A stretch of 64,000 nucleotides of DNA from an uncultured Bryobacteraceae bacterium (GCA_937924525.1 CALDSU010000014.1:62001-126000), one strand, 5' to 3'; counted from the stretch's first letter, positions 41,926 to 51,555 are shown. The notes: generated from the letters alone by a model not told the origin. Numbers and translations: made by a program.

Positions 41926-44900
41926 TTGCGCGAGAAAGCCATCAATCCGGTGACGCCCTTCCCCGGCCCCCGTGATTCGGGAGAGTTATTCGGAGAAGAA
42001 TACTTCCGGAATTATGGCGCTGCCAGCATGCCGGGCGGCGCGACGCCCTATGGCCGGCACGAACCCTGGCTCGGCCTGTTCGCCACGATCGCCGACCGCA
42101 TCGTGCAGACGCTGCGGCCGCGCCGCGTCCTGGACGCGGGCTGCGCCAGCGGCCTGCTGGTCGAGGCCCTCTGGGACCGCGGCGTCGAAGCCTATGGCAT
42201 CGATATCTCCGCGTACGCCATCGCGCAGGCGAGGCGCGACATCCGGCCCTATTGCACCGTGGCGTCACTCACGGCGCCCGTGGGCGGCCGCTTCGATCTG
42301 GCGGTCTGCATCGAGGTCCTGGAACATCTGGAACCGGCCGATGCCGATGCCGCGGTGGCGAATTTGTGCGCCGCCGCCGATGCGATTCTGTTCTCCTCCA
42401 CGCCGGTGGACCTGAGCGAGCCCACCCATTGCAACGTGCGCCCGGTCCTGGACTGGCTGCTGCGCTTTGCGGCGCACGGCTTTGCGCCGGTCGCCGACTA
42501 CGACGCCAGCTTTATCGCGCAGCATGCTTTCCTGCTGCGCCGCGGCCCAACGCCGCCTGAGGATTTTCTGCGGCTGTATGCGCGCTATGTGCGCCAGCGG
42601 ATGGAACTGGCCGGGCGCTACGGCGAAGTCGCGCGGCTGGAAAAAGAACTCTCCGCCCTTTCCGGCGAGCAGCAACGGCTGCGGGAAGCGGCCGCCCGCG
42701 CCGAGCAGCAGGCACGGGAGTCGTCGGCGCTCGCGGCGGAATTGCAGGTGCAGGCTCAGCGCCTGACCGCCGCTTGGGAACAGGAGCGGGAACGCGTCCG
42801 CGCCGCGGCGGGAGAAGCCGCGGACTTGGCCCGCCAGCGCGAATTCCTCGCCGCCTCCCTGGCGGGCGCGCGCCGCGAGGCGGAAGCGCGGATCAGGGAA
42901 GCGCGGGAGGAAAGCGCGGCCGAGCGCCAGCGCTCCGCCCGCGCTCTCGAACAGGTGTTGAGCCAGCAGGCCGAAATCCAGCGGCTTTCGCTCGAGCGAA
43001 GCCAACTGCACGTCCGGAATGCGCGGCTGGAAGAGCGCCTCTTTCAGATCGAGGGAAGCTCCGGCTGGCGCGCCGTGGTCCGGTACCGGGAATGGCGGCG
43101 CGACTTCTTCCGCCGGGGCTCGGCGGCGGAGCGTTTTTTCGAAAGGCTGGTGCGCGGCTTTCTCCCCCGCTCCGAACCGCCTGCGGCGGCCGGCGTTTCC
43201 GCCGCGCCGGTTTCCCCCTGGGTCCCCGCGGACCCGCCCCTTTCGCCTTCGGCTCCGGCGCCGCGGTCCGCGCCCGTGGCCAAGTTCGCGCTGATCGTCA
43301 GCGGCTGTCCCGGAGATTCCTTCCGCTACCGGGCGGAACATCACGCCGAACAGTTTGGCCTCTGCGGACTCTCCGCGGACGTGGCGCTGTTCGACGAGGT
43401 GGAATACGACCGGGTGCTGAGCCGCTACGAACTGTTCCTCCTCCATCGTGTGCCGGTCACGCCCGCGATCGAGGCGTTTGTCTCCACCGCGCGCGGCATC
43501 GGCAAGCTGGTCCTGTTCGACACCGACGACCTGGTGTTCGACGAAGCGCACCTCGATGAAATCAAGGCGCTCGAGCTGATGACGCCGGAAGAGCGCGCGC
43601 TCTACGCCGACGGCGTCCGCCGTTACGGCAAGACCTTGTCGCTGACGATGGGGGCGCTGGCGACCACCGATTCGCTGGCGGCCGCCATTCGCACCGCCTT
43701 CCCTGGCCTGCCGGTGGAAGTACACCGCAACGCGGTCAGCGCCGAAATGGAAGCGCAGGCTGCCGCCGCGCTCGCCCGCGTGCCCCGGCCGGACGATGGC
43801 TGGGTGCGCATCGCCTACTTCAGCGGGACGCGCACGCACCATCACGATTTCGCCGTGTGCCTGCCGGCGCTCCTCCGGCTGCTGGAAACGCGCCCGCGGG
43901 TGCGCCTGATGCTGGTCGGCCACCTGGACCTGCCTGAAGCGTTGCGGCCGTTCCGTTCCCGCCTGGAGATCACCCCGCTGGTTCCCTGGCAGGAACTACC
44001 ACCGCTGCTCCGCCGCGCGGATATTAACCTGGCGCCGCTGGAGGCAGACAACCGGTTTACGGAGGCCAAGAGCGAGTTGAAGTATTACGAAGCCGCCCTG
44101 CTGGGCGTCCCCACCGTGGCTTCCGACCTGCCGTCTTTCCGCTACGCCATCACGCACGGGGAAAACGGCTACCTCTGCCGGGCGCCGGAGGAGTGGAGCG
44201 CGGCGCTGGAAGCGCTGGTGGACGACCCCACGCTCCGCCGCCGGATCGGTGAAGCGGCCCGGACGGACGTGCTGCAGCGCTACACTCCCCGCGCCCGCGC
44301 GCCCCAACTGGCGCAGGCGGTGCGCAGGCTTGCCGGAAACCTGCTGCCCGAGCGGCGGCGTCCGCTTTCGGTGGCGATGGTGGCGCGGGCGCCCATCGCC
44401 AATACCGGCGGGGGCTACCGGACCTTATTCGAACTCGGTCACGGATTGGCCCGCCGCGGGCACGAAGTCCGTTTCTACGTCGAGGCCGTCGCCCACCTGG
44501 AAGGCCTGAGCGAGGAAGAAATCCGCGATTTCTGCCGCCGCCATTTCGGCGAAAGCGCGGCGTCGGTGCACGTCGGCCATGACCTCATTCACACCTGCGA
44601 TGTCGCGGTCGCCACCAACTGGCCCACCGCGTACACGGTTGCCGGGCTGACCAACGCGCTGGCCCGTGTTTACCTGGTCCAGGACCAAGAGCAGTATTTC
44701 TACGAGCCGGAAGATCCCCTGTTTGCGCAGGCGGAGCGCACCTACGACCTGCCCTTGCGCAAGATTACCGTCGGGCGGTACCTGGCGGACGTCTTCTCCC
44801 GCCGGGACGGCATCCCGGCAGCACACCTCGATTTCTGTCCGGATCGCACATTGTTCCACGACCGCGGACTGCGCCCGGAAACGGGTCCGCTGCGCGTTTT

Positions 44901-45420
44901 GTTCTTCGCGCGGCCTGGCTTAAAGCGGCGGGCTTTTCCGGTAGGCGTCGCAGCCTTGGCTGCATTCGCGAGCCGGCATCCCGAGGCGGAGATCGCTCTG
45001 TATGGCGCCAGCGACCTGCCGCCGCTGGGCTTACCCTGCCGGAATCTGGGGGAGTTGACGCGCGAGGAGGTCGCCCGGGAGATGGCCCGCAGCCACATCC
45101 ATCTTTCTTTCTCGCTCAGTAACATCTCCTGGGTTCCCTTTGAGGCGATGGCCTGCGGTTGCGCCGTGGTGGAGGCGGCGGTCCCCGCGGTGGCCGGCAT
45201 GTTGCCCGCCGACGCCGCGCTGCTGGTGGAACCGGCAGCCGAACCGGTGGCGGAAGCGCTCTGCCGCCTGGCGGAGGATTCCGGTTTGCGCGCCCGGCTG
45301 GCCGCCCAGGGGCGCGCTTTCCTCGACGCCCTACCTGCCGATTGGGGCCAGGTGGTCCGGAAGTGGGAGGAACTGCTTTACGAAACGCTCCCGCTCCCGT
45401 GGCGTCCGCCGCAAGATTGA
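41926..45420 (+). CDS. Methyltransferase / coiled-coil / double glycosyltransferase fusion
   Basis: 1164 residues. (1) A class I SAM methyltransferase spans ~60-205: VLDAGCASGLLVEAL, GIDIS, CIEVLEHL. (2) A Glu/Arg/Ala-rich coiled coil spans ~230-375 and closes with EGSSGWRAVVRYREW. (3) A Pro-rich linker spans ~415-450. (4) GT-B glycosyltransferase 1 spans ~453-795: LVLFDTDDLVFDEAHLDE, IAYFSGTRTHHHDF, LAPLEADNRFTEAKSELKYYEA. (5) GT-B glycosyltransferase 2 spans ~808-1164: GGGYRTLFELGHGLARRGH, YLVQDQEQYFY, SLSNISWVPFEAMACGCAVVEA. The TTG start has GGGAG 7 bases upstream. The layout recalls polysaccharide chain-length systems in which a methyltransferase caps and a coiled coil measures. Confidence 0.92.
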   Translation: MREKAINPVTPFPGPRDSGELFGEEYFRNYGAASMPGGATPYGRHEPWLGLFATIADRIVQTLRPRRVLDAGCASGLLVEALWDRGVEAYGIDISAYAIAQARRDIRPYCTVASLTAPVGGRFDLAVCIEVLEHLEPADADAAVANLCAAADAILFSSTPVDLSEPTHCNVRPVLDWLLRFAAHGFAPVADYDASFIAQHAFLLRRGPTPPEDFLRLYARYVRQRMELAGRYGEVARLEKELSALSGEQQRLREAAARAEQQARESSALAAELQVQAQRLTAAWEQERERVRAAAGEAADLARQREFLAASLAGARREAEARIREAREESAAERQRSARALEQVLSQQAEIQRLSLERSQLHVRNARLEERLFQIEGSSGWRAVVRYREWRRDFFRRGSAAERFFERLVRGFLPRSEPPAAAGVSAAPVSPWVPADPPLSPSAPAPRSAPVAKFALIVSGCPGDSFRYRAEHHAEQFGLCGLSADVALFDEVEYDRVLSRYELFLLHRVPVTPAIEAFVSTARGIGKLVLFDTDDLVFDEAHLDEIKALELMTPEERALYADGVRRYGKTLSLTMGALATTDSLAAAIRTAFPGLPVEVHRNAVSAEMEAQAAAALARVPRPDDGWVRIAYFSGTRTHHHDFAVCLPALLRLLETRPRVRLMLVGHLDLPEALRPFRSRLEITPLVPWQELPPLLRRADINLAPLEADNRFTEAKSELKYYEAALLGVPTVASDLPSFRYAITHGENGYLCRAPEEWSAALEALVDDPTLRRRIGEAARTDVLQRYTPRARAPQLAQAVRRLAGNLLPERRRPLSVAMVARAPIANTGGGYRTLFELGHGLARRGHEVRFYVEAVAHLEGLSEEEIRDFCRRHFGESAASVHVGHDLIHTCDVAVATNWPTAYTVAGLTNALARVYLVQDQEQYFYEPEDPLFAQAERTYDLPLRKITVGRYLADVFSRRDGIPAAHLDFCPDRTLFHDRGLRPETGPLRVLFFARPGLKRRAFPVGVAALAAFASRHPEAEIALYGASDLPPLGLPCRNLGELTREEVAREMARSHIHLSFSLSNISWVPFEAMACGCAVVEAAVPAVAGMLPADAALLVEPAAEPVAEALCRLAEDSGLRARLAAQGRAFLDALPADWGQVVRKWEELLYETLPLPWRPPQD

Positions 45421-45459
45421 GCGGCGACCTGCCCGAGTCTAACCCGGTACGCCCCCCTT

Positions 45460-45564
45460 GGGGAATTCGCCAGCGCGGACCTGAGCTGTCTGAAGGGCCG
45501 CGCCGTCTATCTCCGGTTCCAGATGAAGCAGGCCGCCTTGTACGGTTTTCGCGTGGTCACGTGA
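45460..45564 (+). pseudogene. C-terminal remnant of a glycoside-hydrolase-type protein
   Basis: Ends at TGA 45562-45564. The last 30 codons read SADLSCLKGRAVYLRFQMKQ then AALYGFRVV. This resembles the C-terminal strands of GH32-like and related secreted proteins (D-L-S-x-L-x-G-K-x-V-x-L-R-F...LYSF). Nothing coherent precedes it and no start exists. It lies in the 254-base gap after the fusion gene. Confidence 0.35.
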
Positions 45565-45674
45565 GCGGAACTGGCGTCGTCGCGTCAGGATCCGCCTTTG
45601 GGCCAGCGCGGAACTTCCCGCTCCGGACCACCGTAGGAAGCCGGCTGGACACGTGGCTATACTGAGGCGTACCT

Positions 45675-47618
45675 ATGCGCCTTCAACTGTTTGGGTTCCC
45701 CCTCCTGGCCGCGGCTGCCTGGAGCGCGCAAAACGCGACGCAGGCCGGCAAATTTCACGTGGAACATCCCACGCTGCTCAATTTGGGATTCGAATGGCCC
45801 ATCGCCGGCGACGCCAACCGCAACGCCTCCGTGGCCGTGCGTTACCGCAAGGCAGGCGACGCGGCCTGGCGGGCGGCGTTGCCGCTGGTGCGCATCGGCG
45901 GCGAGAAGGTCTACCGGCGCCGCGAGCATCTGGACTACACCGTGCCGGACGGCTTCGCGGGCAGCATTCTGAACCTGGAACCTGGCACCGAATACGAATG
46001 CGACTTCACGCTCACCGATCCGGACGGCGTGGCGGGCCAGTCCCGCCACACCGTGAAGGTCCGCACCCGCACCGAACCGCAACCTTACGCGGGCGGGCGC
46101 ACGCTGCACGTCTACCCGCCCGGCTGGGAGGGCCCGCGCCAGGAGCCGAGTTTTACCGGCATCCTCCAGGCGTACTACGGCGCCGGGCTCGGCGATTGGA
46201 GCGTGGTGTGGGAGCGGCGGGCCCAACCCGGCGACACGCTGCTGGTCCACGCCGGTCTGTATCGCCCGGAGCGCCTCAGCTACATCGACCCGATGATGGC
46301 GCCCTTCGACGGCTCGATGTCCCTGACGCTCCAGGGCACGCCGGACAGACCTATCACCATCAAGGCGGCGGGCGACGGCGAGGTGATCTTCGACGGCGCC
46401 GGCAACCACCGCCTGTTCGACGTGATGGCCTCCCGCTATCACATCTTCGACGGGTTGACGTTCCGCAACACCGACGTCGCCATTTTCGCCGGCCAGAAGG
46501 AGGTCACCGGCGCGGTTGGCCTCACCGTCAAGAATTGCCGCTTCGAACACGTGGGCTTCGGCGTCTGGACCGAGTACGCCGGCTCCAGCGATTTCTACAT
46601 CGCCGACAATCTCTTCATCGGACGCGAGGACCGTTTCCGCCTGATCGGCTGGACCTATCCGGGCATCATGAGCGCGGGCATCTACGGCTCGCACCTGCTG
46701 CAAAGCTATTACGCCGTAAAGGTCTACGGCCCGGGCCATGTGATCGCGCACAACGCGATCGCGTATTTCCACGACGCCATCGCCATTTCCACCTACGGCA
46801 CGCCGGAAGCGGATCCCGAGCGGAGAGCTTCGTCCATCGACATTTACAACAACGACATGCACGTCTTTAACGATGACTTTGTCGAAACCGACGGCGGCGT
46901 GCACAACATCCGGGTGTTTCAGAACCGCGGCGTCAACGCCGCGCATGGCGGCTATAGTTCGCAGCCCGTTTTCGGCGGTCCGGTGTACTTCTACCGCAAC
47001 CTGCTCTACCACGTGCCGAGCGGCGTGGCGTTCAAGTTTTCGGCGAAGCCCGCCGGGCTGTTCGTTTACCACAACACCATCATCGGTGAGCACATCATTC
47101 GCGATCCCTATACGAATGTCCACTATCGCAACAATCTCTTCCTCGGCCGCGATACTCCCGGCCGGGGAATTATCGCGTGGGCCAACGCCACCGGGGCGTA
47201 CAGCACCGACTACAACGGCTTCCGGCCGAACCGGGGCGTCAAGGAGCAATACGCATGGCTGGCGCCAAAGCCCGGCGAGACCATCTACGAACCCGCCAAG
47301 GACGACTGGAAGACGTTCGCCACGCTGGCCGAGTTCCGCGCGGCTACCGGCCAGGAGATGCACGGCATCGAAGTGGATTTCGACATCTTCGAAAACCTGG
47401 TCCCGCCCGATCCGGCTCGGCGCCACGCCGTGTATCACGCCATGGACCTTAACTTTCGTTTGAAACCCGGCGGCAAAGCGGTGGACGCCGGCGAGCGCAT
47501 CCCCACCATCAATGAAGATTTCGCCGGCAAAGCCCCCGACCTGGGCGCTTGGGAGACAGGCAAACCCGAGCCGCACTACGGCCCACGCTGGCTGACGTGG
47601 CGGCCGTTTTACCGTTGA
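45675..47618 (+). CDS. Exported right-handed beta-helix protein
   Basis: 647 residues with a signal peptide (LFGFPLLAAAAWSAQ). A beta-sandwich-like N-terminal domain (~25-140) leads to a long parallel beta-helix (~170-520) with repeats such as HIFDGLTFRNTDVAIF, VGLTVKNCRFEHVGFGVWTEY, SSDFYIADNLFIG and VHYRNNLFLG. The C-terminal domain ends LNFRLKPGGKAVDAGERIP ... DLGAWE, common to secreted pectate-lyase-like proteins. Probably a polysaccharide lyase or hydrolase acting outside the cell; catalytic residues cannot be assigned safely. Confidence 0.82.
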   Translation: MRLQLFGFPLLAAAAWSAQNATQAGKFHVEHPTLLNLGFEWPIAGDANRNASVAVRYRKAGDAAWRAALPLVRIGGEKVYRRREHLDYTVPDGFAGSILNLEPGTEYECDFTLTDPDGVAGQSRHTVKVRTRTEPQPYAGGRTLHVYPPGWEGPRQEPSFTGILQAYYGAGLGDWSVVWERRAQPGDTLLVHAGLYRPERLSYIDPMMAPFDGSMSLTLQGTPDRPITIKAAGDGEVIFDGAGNHRLFDVMASRYHIFDGLTFRNTDVAIFAGQKEVTGAVGLTVKNCRFEHVGFGVWTEYAGSSDFYIADNLFIGREDRFRLIGWTYPGIMSAGIYGSHLLQSYYAVKVYGPGHVIAHNAIAYFHDAIAISTYGTPEADPERRASSIDIYNNDMHVFNDDFVETDGGVHNIRVFQNRGVNAAHGGYSSQPVFGGPVYFYRNLLYHVPSGVAFKFSAKPAGLFVYHNTIIGEHIIRDPYTNVHYRNNLFLGRDTPGRGIIAWANATGAYSTDYNGFRPNRGVKEQYAWLAPKPGETIYEPAKDDWKTFATLAEFRAATGQEMHGIEVDFDIFENLVPPDPARRHAVYHAMDLNFRLKPGGKAVDAGERIPTINEDFAGKAPDLGAWETGKPEPHYGPRWLTWRPFYR

Positions 47619-47672
47619 GCGGCGCGCTTTGGGCGGCTTCGCCCGCGGGAGACGTGGATCTAGAATGACTCT

Positions 47673-48545
47673 ATGCAGTTCTCTCTCGACGAGGACGAAT
47701 TCGGGCGTCTCGTCTGCCTGATTTCCGACGGCCCGACCCGCGCGACCGTGACGGCTGCGAATGCGATTGAGGCCGCACGGGAACTGTCGGCCGCCATCCA
47801 AAGCGCCTTGTCCGCCGGCACGGGCGAAGGTTTCTGGGAGGAATCCGGCGGCCAGTACCGGTGGCTGTTCCGCCGGGAGAATGACCGATTGCGCATCGTC
47901 ATCCTCTGGAGCATCGGCACGCTGACGGGATGGGAGAACAAGTTCTGGGTGGAGTGCGAGGCGGCGCCGTTCGCCCGGCTGGTGGGCGAGGAACTGCGGC
48001 GCCGCGGCTTCGACGCATCCGGGTTGCCGGGCGAGGCGCCCCCGGTCGCGGTGAGCGCGGCGGCGCTGCGTCTGCACCTCGCCTACTCCGCCTGGGCCAG
48101 CCGGCGCTTGCTGGAAGCGGCCTCACGGCTCACGGAAGCCGAACGCACCCGTGATTTCGCGACCGCGGACAAGAGCGTTCTCGGTACGCTGTTGCACCTC
48201 TTCGCCGCCGACCGGATCTGGCTGCGCCGCCTGCGTGGGGAATCCGCGTCCTCGTTCCTGAATGAGGACGAGAGGCGCTGGGACCTGCTGGAAGCCGAAT
48301 GGCCGCCGCTTTGGCAGGCGTGGCAAGACTGGGCCTTTTCCGTTCAGGACGACGGCGCCCGGCGCCCGGTGCGCTACTTTGACCTCCAGGGGAACCCGTC
48401 GGAGCAGCCCGTCTGGCAGATTGTTTTGCACGTGGTTAACCATGCCACGCATCATCGCGGCCAGGTGGCCGGCTTTCTGCGCGCCATGGGCCACCGGCCG
48501 CCCCCCCTGGATTTGATCCGGTACTACCGCGAACTGGGGAGTTGA
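47673..48545 (+). CDS. DinB-like protein with extra N-terminal domain
   Basis: 290 residues. Residues ~130-290 form a DinB/YfiT four-helix domain with the metal-site His in HLFAADRIWLRR and HVVNHATHHRGQV. Residues 1-115 (GRLVCLISDGPTRATVTAAN, FWVECEAAPFARLVGEEL) are a separate alpha/beta domain not recognised. Bacterial DinB enzymes often are thiol-dependent transferases. TAGAAT at 47661-47666 with TTCGCC 17 bases before could be its promoter. The gene stands alone. Confidence 0.8.
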   Translation: MQFSLDEDEFGRLVCLISDGPTRATVTAANAIEAARELSAAIQSALSAGTGEGFWEESGGQYRWLFRRENDRLRIVILWSIGTLTGWENKFWVECEAAPFARLVGEELRRRGFDASGLPGEAPPVAVSAAALRLHLAYSAWASRRLLEAASRLTEAERTRDFATADKSVLGTLLHLFAADRIWLRRLRGESASSFLNEDERRWDLLEAEWPPLWQAWQDWAFSVQDDGARRPVRYFDLQGNPSEQPVWQIVLHVVNHATHHRGQVAGFLRAMGHRPPPLDLIRYYRELGS

Positions 48546-48584
48546 CCGGGCAAGCCGGAGGCTCGCCCCCTGCGGCGTCCGGCG

Positions 48585-49796
48585 TTACCGGGCCGCGGCC
48601 TCTTTCAGCCGCCGCGCCACCGCGGGGTGCTGGTTCGCCTCCGCGCTCTGCGCCGGGGTGACTCCTTCTTTGTTGGCGGCGTCCGGGCGTGCGCCGCGCG
48701 CCAGCAGCGCTTGCACCGCGCCCAGTTTTCCCCACGTGGCGGCCTGGAACAGCGGCGTCGCGCCCGTCTCCTCATCGCGCGCTTCCAGCGCGGCGCCTTG
48801 GTCGAGCAGCAAGTTCACCAGTTCTTCGCTGCCGTGCACGGCCGCGTCGTGGAGCGGCGTGCCGCCGTAGCTGTTGCGGGCGTTCACCGGCGCGCCCCGC
48901 TCGAGCAACCGGCGGGCCGCTTCCACCTGGCCCTTGAGACAGGCTTCATGCAAGGGCGTGTTGCCTTGGCCGTCCCGCCCGTCCACCGCCGCGCCCCCGG
49001 CCAGCAGCAAGTCCAGCATGTCCAGATGCCCCTTGGTCGCCGCCGCGAACAAGAGCTTGTTGAGTTCCGCGGGACTCCTGCCGCTGAGCAGCAGCGCCGC
49101 CGCCGCGGTCTGCCGGGCGCGCGCCGCGTGGTCCAGCGGCGTCAGCCCGGACAGGTCCCTGGCCTTCGCGTCGGCGCCGCTAGCCAGCAACAGGCGGATC
49201 ACTTCCACATGCCCGTTCGCCGCGGCGGCATGAAGCGGGGTCTCCTTGTTTTCGTTGCTGCGCGTGTCCCAGCGCGCGCCCTTGGCGAGCAGCAGTTCCA
49301 CCAGCGGGGCGTGGCCTTTCAGCGCCGCGCCGGCCAGGGGCGTCAACCCCGCGTGATCGGGGCGATTCACATCCGCGCCCAGGCCGATCAACCACTCGGC
49401 TATCTCCCGATATCCGCGATCGGCGGCCAGGTGCAACGCGGTCTCGCCGCTGCGCAGCGGCTTCTTCCAATCGGCGCCGCGCGCCACCAGCATCCTGGCG
49501 ATGGCCGGATGATTGGTGATGATGGCGTAGTGGAGCGGGGTCGACCCGGCTTCGGCGTGGGCCGCGTCCGGCTGCGCGCCCGCCGTCAGCAGACGCTCCA
49601 CCAGGGCGGCATTTCCACTCCAGGCCGCCTCATGGAGCGGCGTCGCGCCCAACTGGTTACGGGCATTCGGATCCGCTCCTTGCGCCAGGAGGGCTTCCAC
49701 CTGCCGCACGTCTCCGGCCTTTACCGCCTCGTGCAGATCCGTGGCGCCGGCCAGCGCCGCCCAAAGCGCATAACCGCACACCGCTCGCCAGGCCAC
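48585..49796 (-). CDS. Exported ankyrin-repeat protein
   Basis: 403 residues: a signal peptide (VCGYALWAALAGATD) and then about eleven ~33-residue ankyrin repeats with the usual G-x-TPLHxAA cores (GATPLHEAAWSGN, GSTPLHYAIITNH, GETALHLAADRGY, LTPLAGAALKGH, ETPLHAAAANGH, NTPLHEACLKGQ, GTPLHDAAVHG). It probably acts as a protein-binding scaffold in the periplasm. It lies 7 bases after the DUF4920 gene on the same strand, so the two may be co-expressed. The binding partner is unknown. Confidence 0.9.
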   Translation of the reverse strand: MAWRAVCGYALWAALAGATDLHEAVKAGDVRQVEALLAQGADPNARNQLGATPLHEAAWSGNAALVERLLTAGAQPDAAHAEAGSTPLHYAIITNHPAIARMLVARGADWKKPLRSGETALHLAADRGYREIAEWLIGLGADVNRPDHAGLTPLAGAALKGHAPLVELLLAKGARWDTRSNENKETPLHAAAANGHVEVIRLLLASGADAKARDLSGLTPLDHAARARQTAAAALLLSGRSPAELNKLLFAAATKGHLDMLDLLLAGGAAVDGRDGQGNTPLHEACLKGQVEAARRLLERGAPVNARNSYGGTPLHDAAVHGSEELVNLLLDQGAALEARDEETGATPLFQAATWGKLGAVQALLARGARPDAANKEGVTPAQSAEANQHPAVARRLKEAAAR

Positions 49797-49803
49797 GATC
49801 CCG

Positions 49804-50265
49804 CTACTCCTGAATCACGGCCCCGGTCCCCTGGATCTGATAAAGGGTCGTACCGCTCTTCACCGAATCGGGCGAAAAGGGCCGGCCCTGCTCTGCCGCT
49901 TCGTGGCGCGCCCGCGCGATCGCCTGCTCCCGGGTCAGCCTCAGTTCCACCAGTTTGCCTTCCGCCACCGCGATCTTGCCGATAGCGGACTTCGGGAATA
50001 CGATTTCGCCATCGTTCACCTTGACGCGGAGGCTGCTCTTCCCGGTAGGATCCACCAGGTTCATCCAGCAGCCCATTCTTTCGCAGACTTCGGTGATCTT
50101 GCCACGCACCTGCAACGTTTTGCCGGCGTAGCGCGCCGGATCCGTGGCGACCTCGGCGACCGGCACGGCGTGGCTCAGCGTGAGCGGCTTGCCCAAATGC
50201 ATCTCCGCCGCGGCGGCGGCTCCCGCCGCGCCGACGCACCCCAGCACCAGCAACGCAACCATCAT
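49804..50265 (-). CDS. DUF4920-like periplasmic protein
   Basis: 153 residues. A signal peptide ends AAAAAE, then DPARYAGKTLQVRGKITEVCERMGCWMNLVD, an OB-fold-like stretch with a Cys-x4-Cys that could bind metal or form a disulfide. This is the DUF4920 pattern. Function is not known for the family. The ATG at 50263-50265 has GAGGG ~9 bases upstream; a second ATG follows directly. A C-terminal segment (PFSPDSVKSGTTLYQIQGTG) is extra. It precedes the ankyrin gene. Confidence 0.78.
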   Translation of the reverse strand: MMVALLVLGCVGAAGAAAAAEMHLGKPLTLSHAVPVAEVATDPARYAGKTLQVRGKITEVCERMGCWMNLVDPTGKSSLRVKVNDGEIVFPKSAIGKIAVAEGKLVELRLTREQAIARARHEAAEQGRPFSPDSVKSGTTLYQIQGTGAVIQE

Positions 50266-50393
50266 TGGCGGGAACCCTCTTTCCCTTTCCCATCGCGAAA
50301 GGCCAGAAACACAAGCACCATGCCGTTATTGTAGAACCGCGCGACCTTGGGCAGACTCCGCCCGCACGGCAGGGGCGAGCACGAGCGCGACGG

Positions 50394-51395
50394 CTACGGG
50401 CTGATCATCACCTTCAGCGGTTTGATCTCCCCGTCCAGCGCCCGCGCGAAGAATGGCGGAGCTTCTTCCAGGCGCAGCCGGTGCGTGATCAACTCCTTCA
50501 GCCGGAGCTTGCCCTCATCCACCAGCCGGATGGCGGGTTCGAAATCGGCATCGTACAGGCGGCTGGTGATCAGGCGAACATCCTTGGAAAAGGCTCCCTT
50601 CAACGGGAACGTAATGTCGCCGGCGGGGACTCCGTACACGACGATGCGGCCGCCGCGGGCGCACGCGGTCAGCGCGTCGCGCACCGTGCCTTCCGTGGCG
50701 ACGCCGTCGATCACGGCGTCGAACTGCTTCTCCAGACGCGCGGCGGGGAATCCCGCGCGGACGTCGATGGGCTTGTCCACGCCCAGCGCGGCGGCCAGTT
50801 CGAGGCGCTCCGGCAGCACGTCGGTGACGGCCACCCGGGCGGCGCCAAACACGCGCGCCACCTGCACGGCCAGCAGTCCGATGTTGCCCGCGCCGAGCAC
50901 CAGCGCCCGGCTGCCCGGGCCCACCGCCCCTTCCCGCACGGCCCGCACCGCGACCGCCACAGGTTCCACCATCGCCGCCGCTTCGAAATCCATGGCGGCC
51001 GTCATGGGGCGGAGCATGTAATCCTCCACCACCACTTCCTCGGCGTAGGCCCCGTTGCGGGAAACCACGCCCAACACTTCGGTGGAATCGGAGTGGTGGA
51101 CTTCCCCGCGCGCGAACTCCGCCTCATCGCGGCGGCACAGGATGGGATGCAGCAACACCCGCGCGCCAGGACTCCAGCGCGTTTCCGCGCCGGCTTCGAT
51201 CACCTCGCCAGCCGCTTCGTGGCCGGGCACGATGGGAAAGCGGGTGAACGGCAATTTGCCGGCGATGCTGGAATAGTCCGACCCACAGACGCCCACCTGG
51301 CGGATGCGCACGCGCACCTGGCGCGGACCCATCTCCGCGGGCGGCATCTCGGTCAGTTCCAATTGGCGGGGACCCTTCAGCAGGAGAGCTTTCAT
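50394..51395 (-). CDS. Zinc-type alcohol/polyol dehydrogenase (MDR family)
   Basis: 333 residues. Catalytic zinc ligands are seen in GVCGSD (Cys38 region), PGHEAAGEV and a Glu in the active site. The NAD(P) fold has ALVLGAGNIGLLAVQVAR. The structural-zinc lobe with its four cysteines is reduced: LHPILCRRDEAEFARGEVHH has one Cys only. The enzyme probably oxidises a sugar alcohol or related polyol. The ATG at 51393-51395 gives the family start MKALLLKGPRQLEL. Stand-alone gene. Confidence 0.9.
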   Translation of the reverse strand: MKALLLKGPRQLELTEMPPAEMGPRQVRVRIRQVGVCGSDYSSIAGKLPFTRFPIVPGHEAAGEVIEAGAETRWSPGARVLLHPILCRRDEAEFARGEVHHSDSTEVLGVVSRNGAYAEEVVVEDYMLRPMTAAMDFEAAAMVEPVAVAVRAVREGAVGPGSRALVLGAGNIGLLAVQVARVFGAARVAVTDVLPERLELAAALGVDKPIDVRAGFPAARLEKQFDAVIDGVATEGTVRDALTACARGGRIVVYGVPAGDITFPLKGAFSKDVRLITSRLYDADFEPAIRLVDEGKLRLKELITHRLRLEEAPPFFARALDGEIKPLKVMISP

Positions 51396-51555
51396 AACAG
51401 AGGCGGCCTCCAGGCCGATCAATAGCCAAGGAGATGGTAACAGTTGGCGGCGCCGGGTGCGCGGGATGCGCAACCGGTGGTTGCGGTTTGGCGGGGGGCT
51501 AGGCGGGCGGCTTTGGCCCGCCCATCAGGAACAATACAAAATTGGCCGCCGTGGC

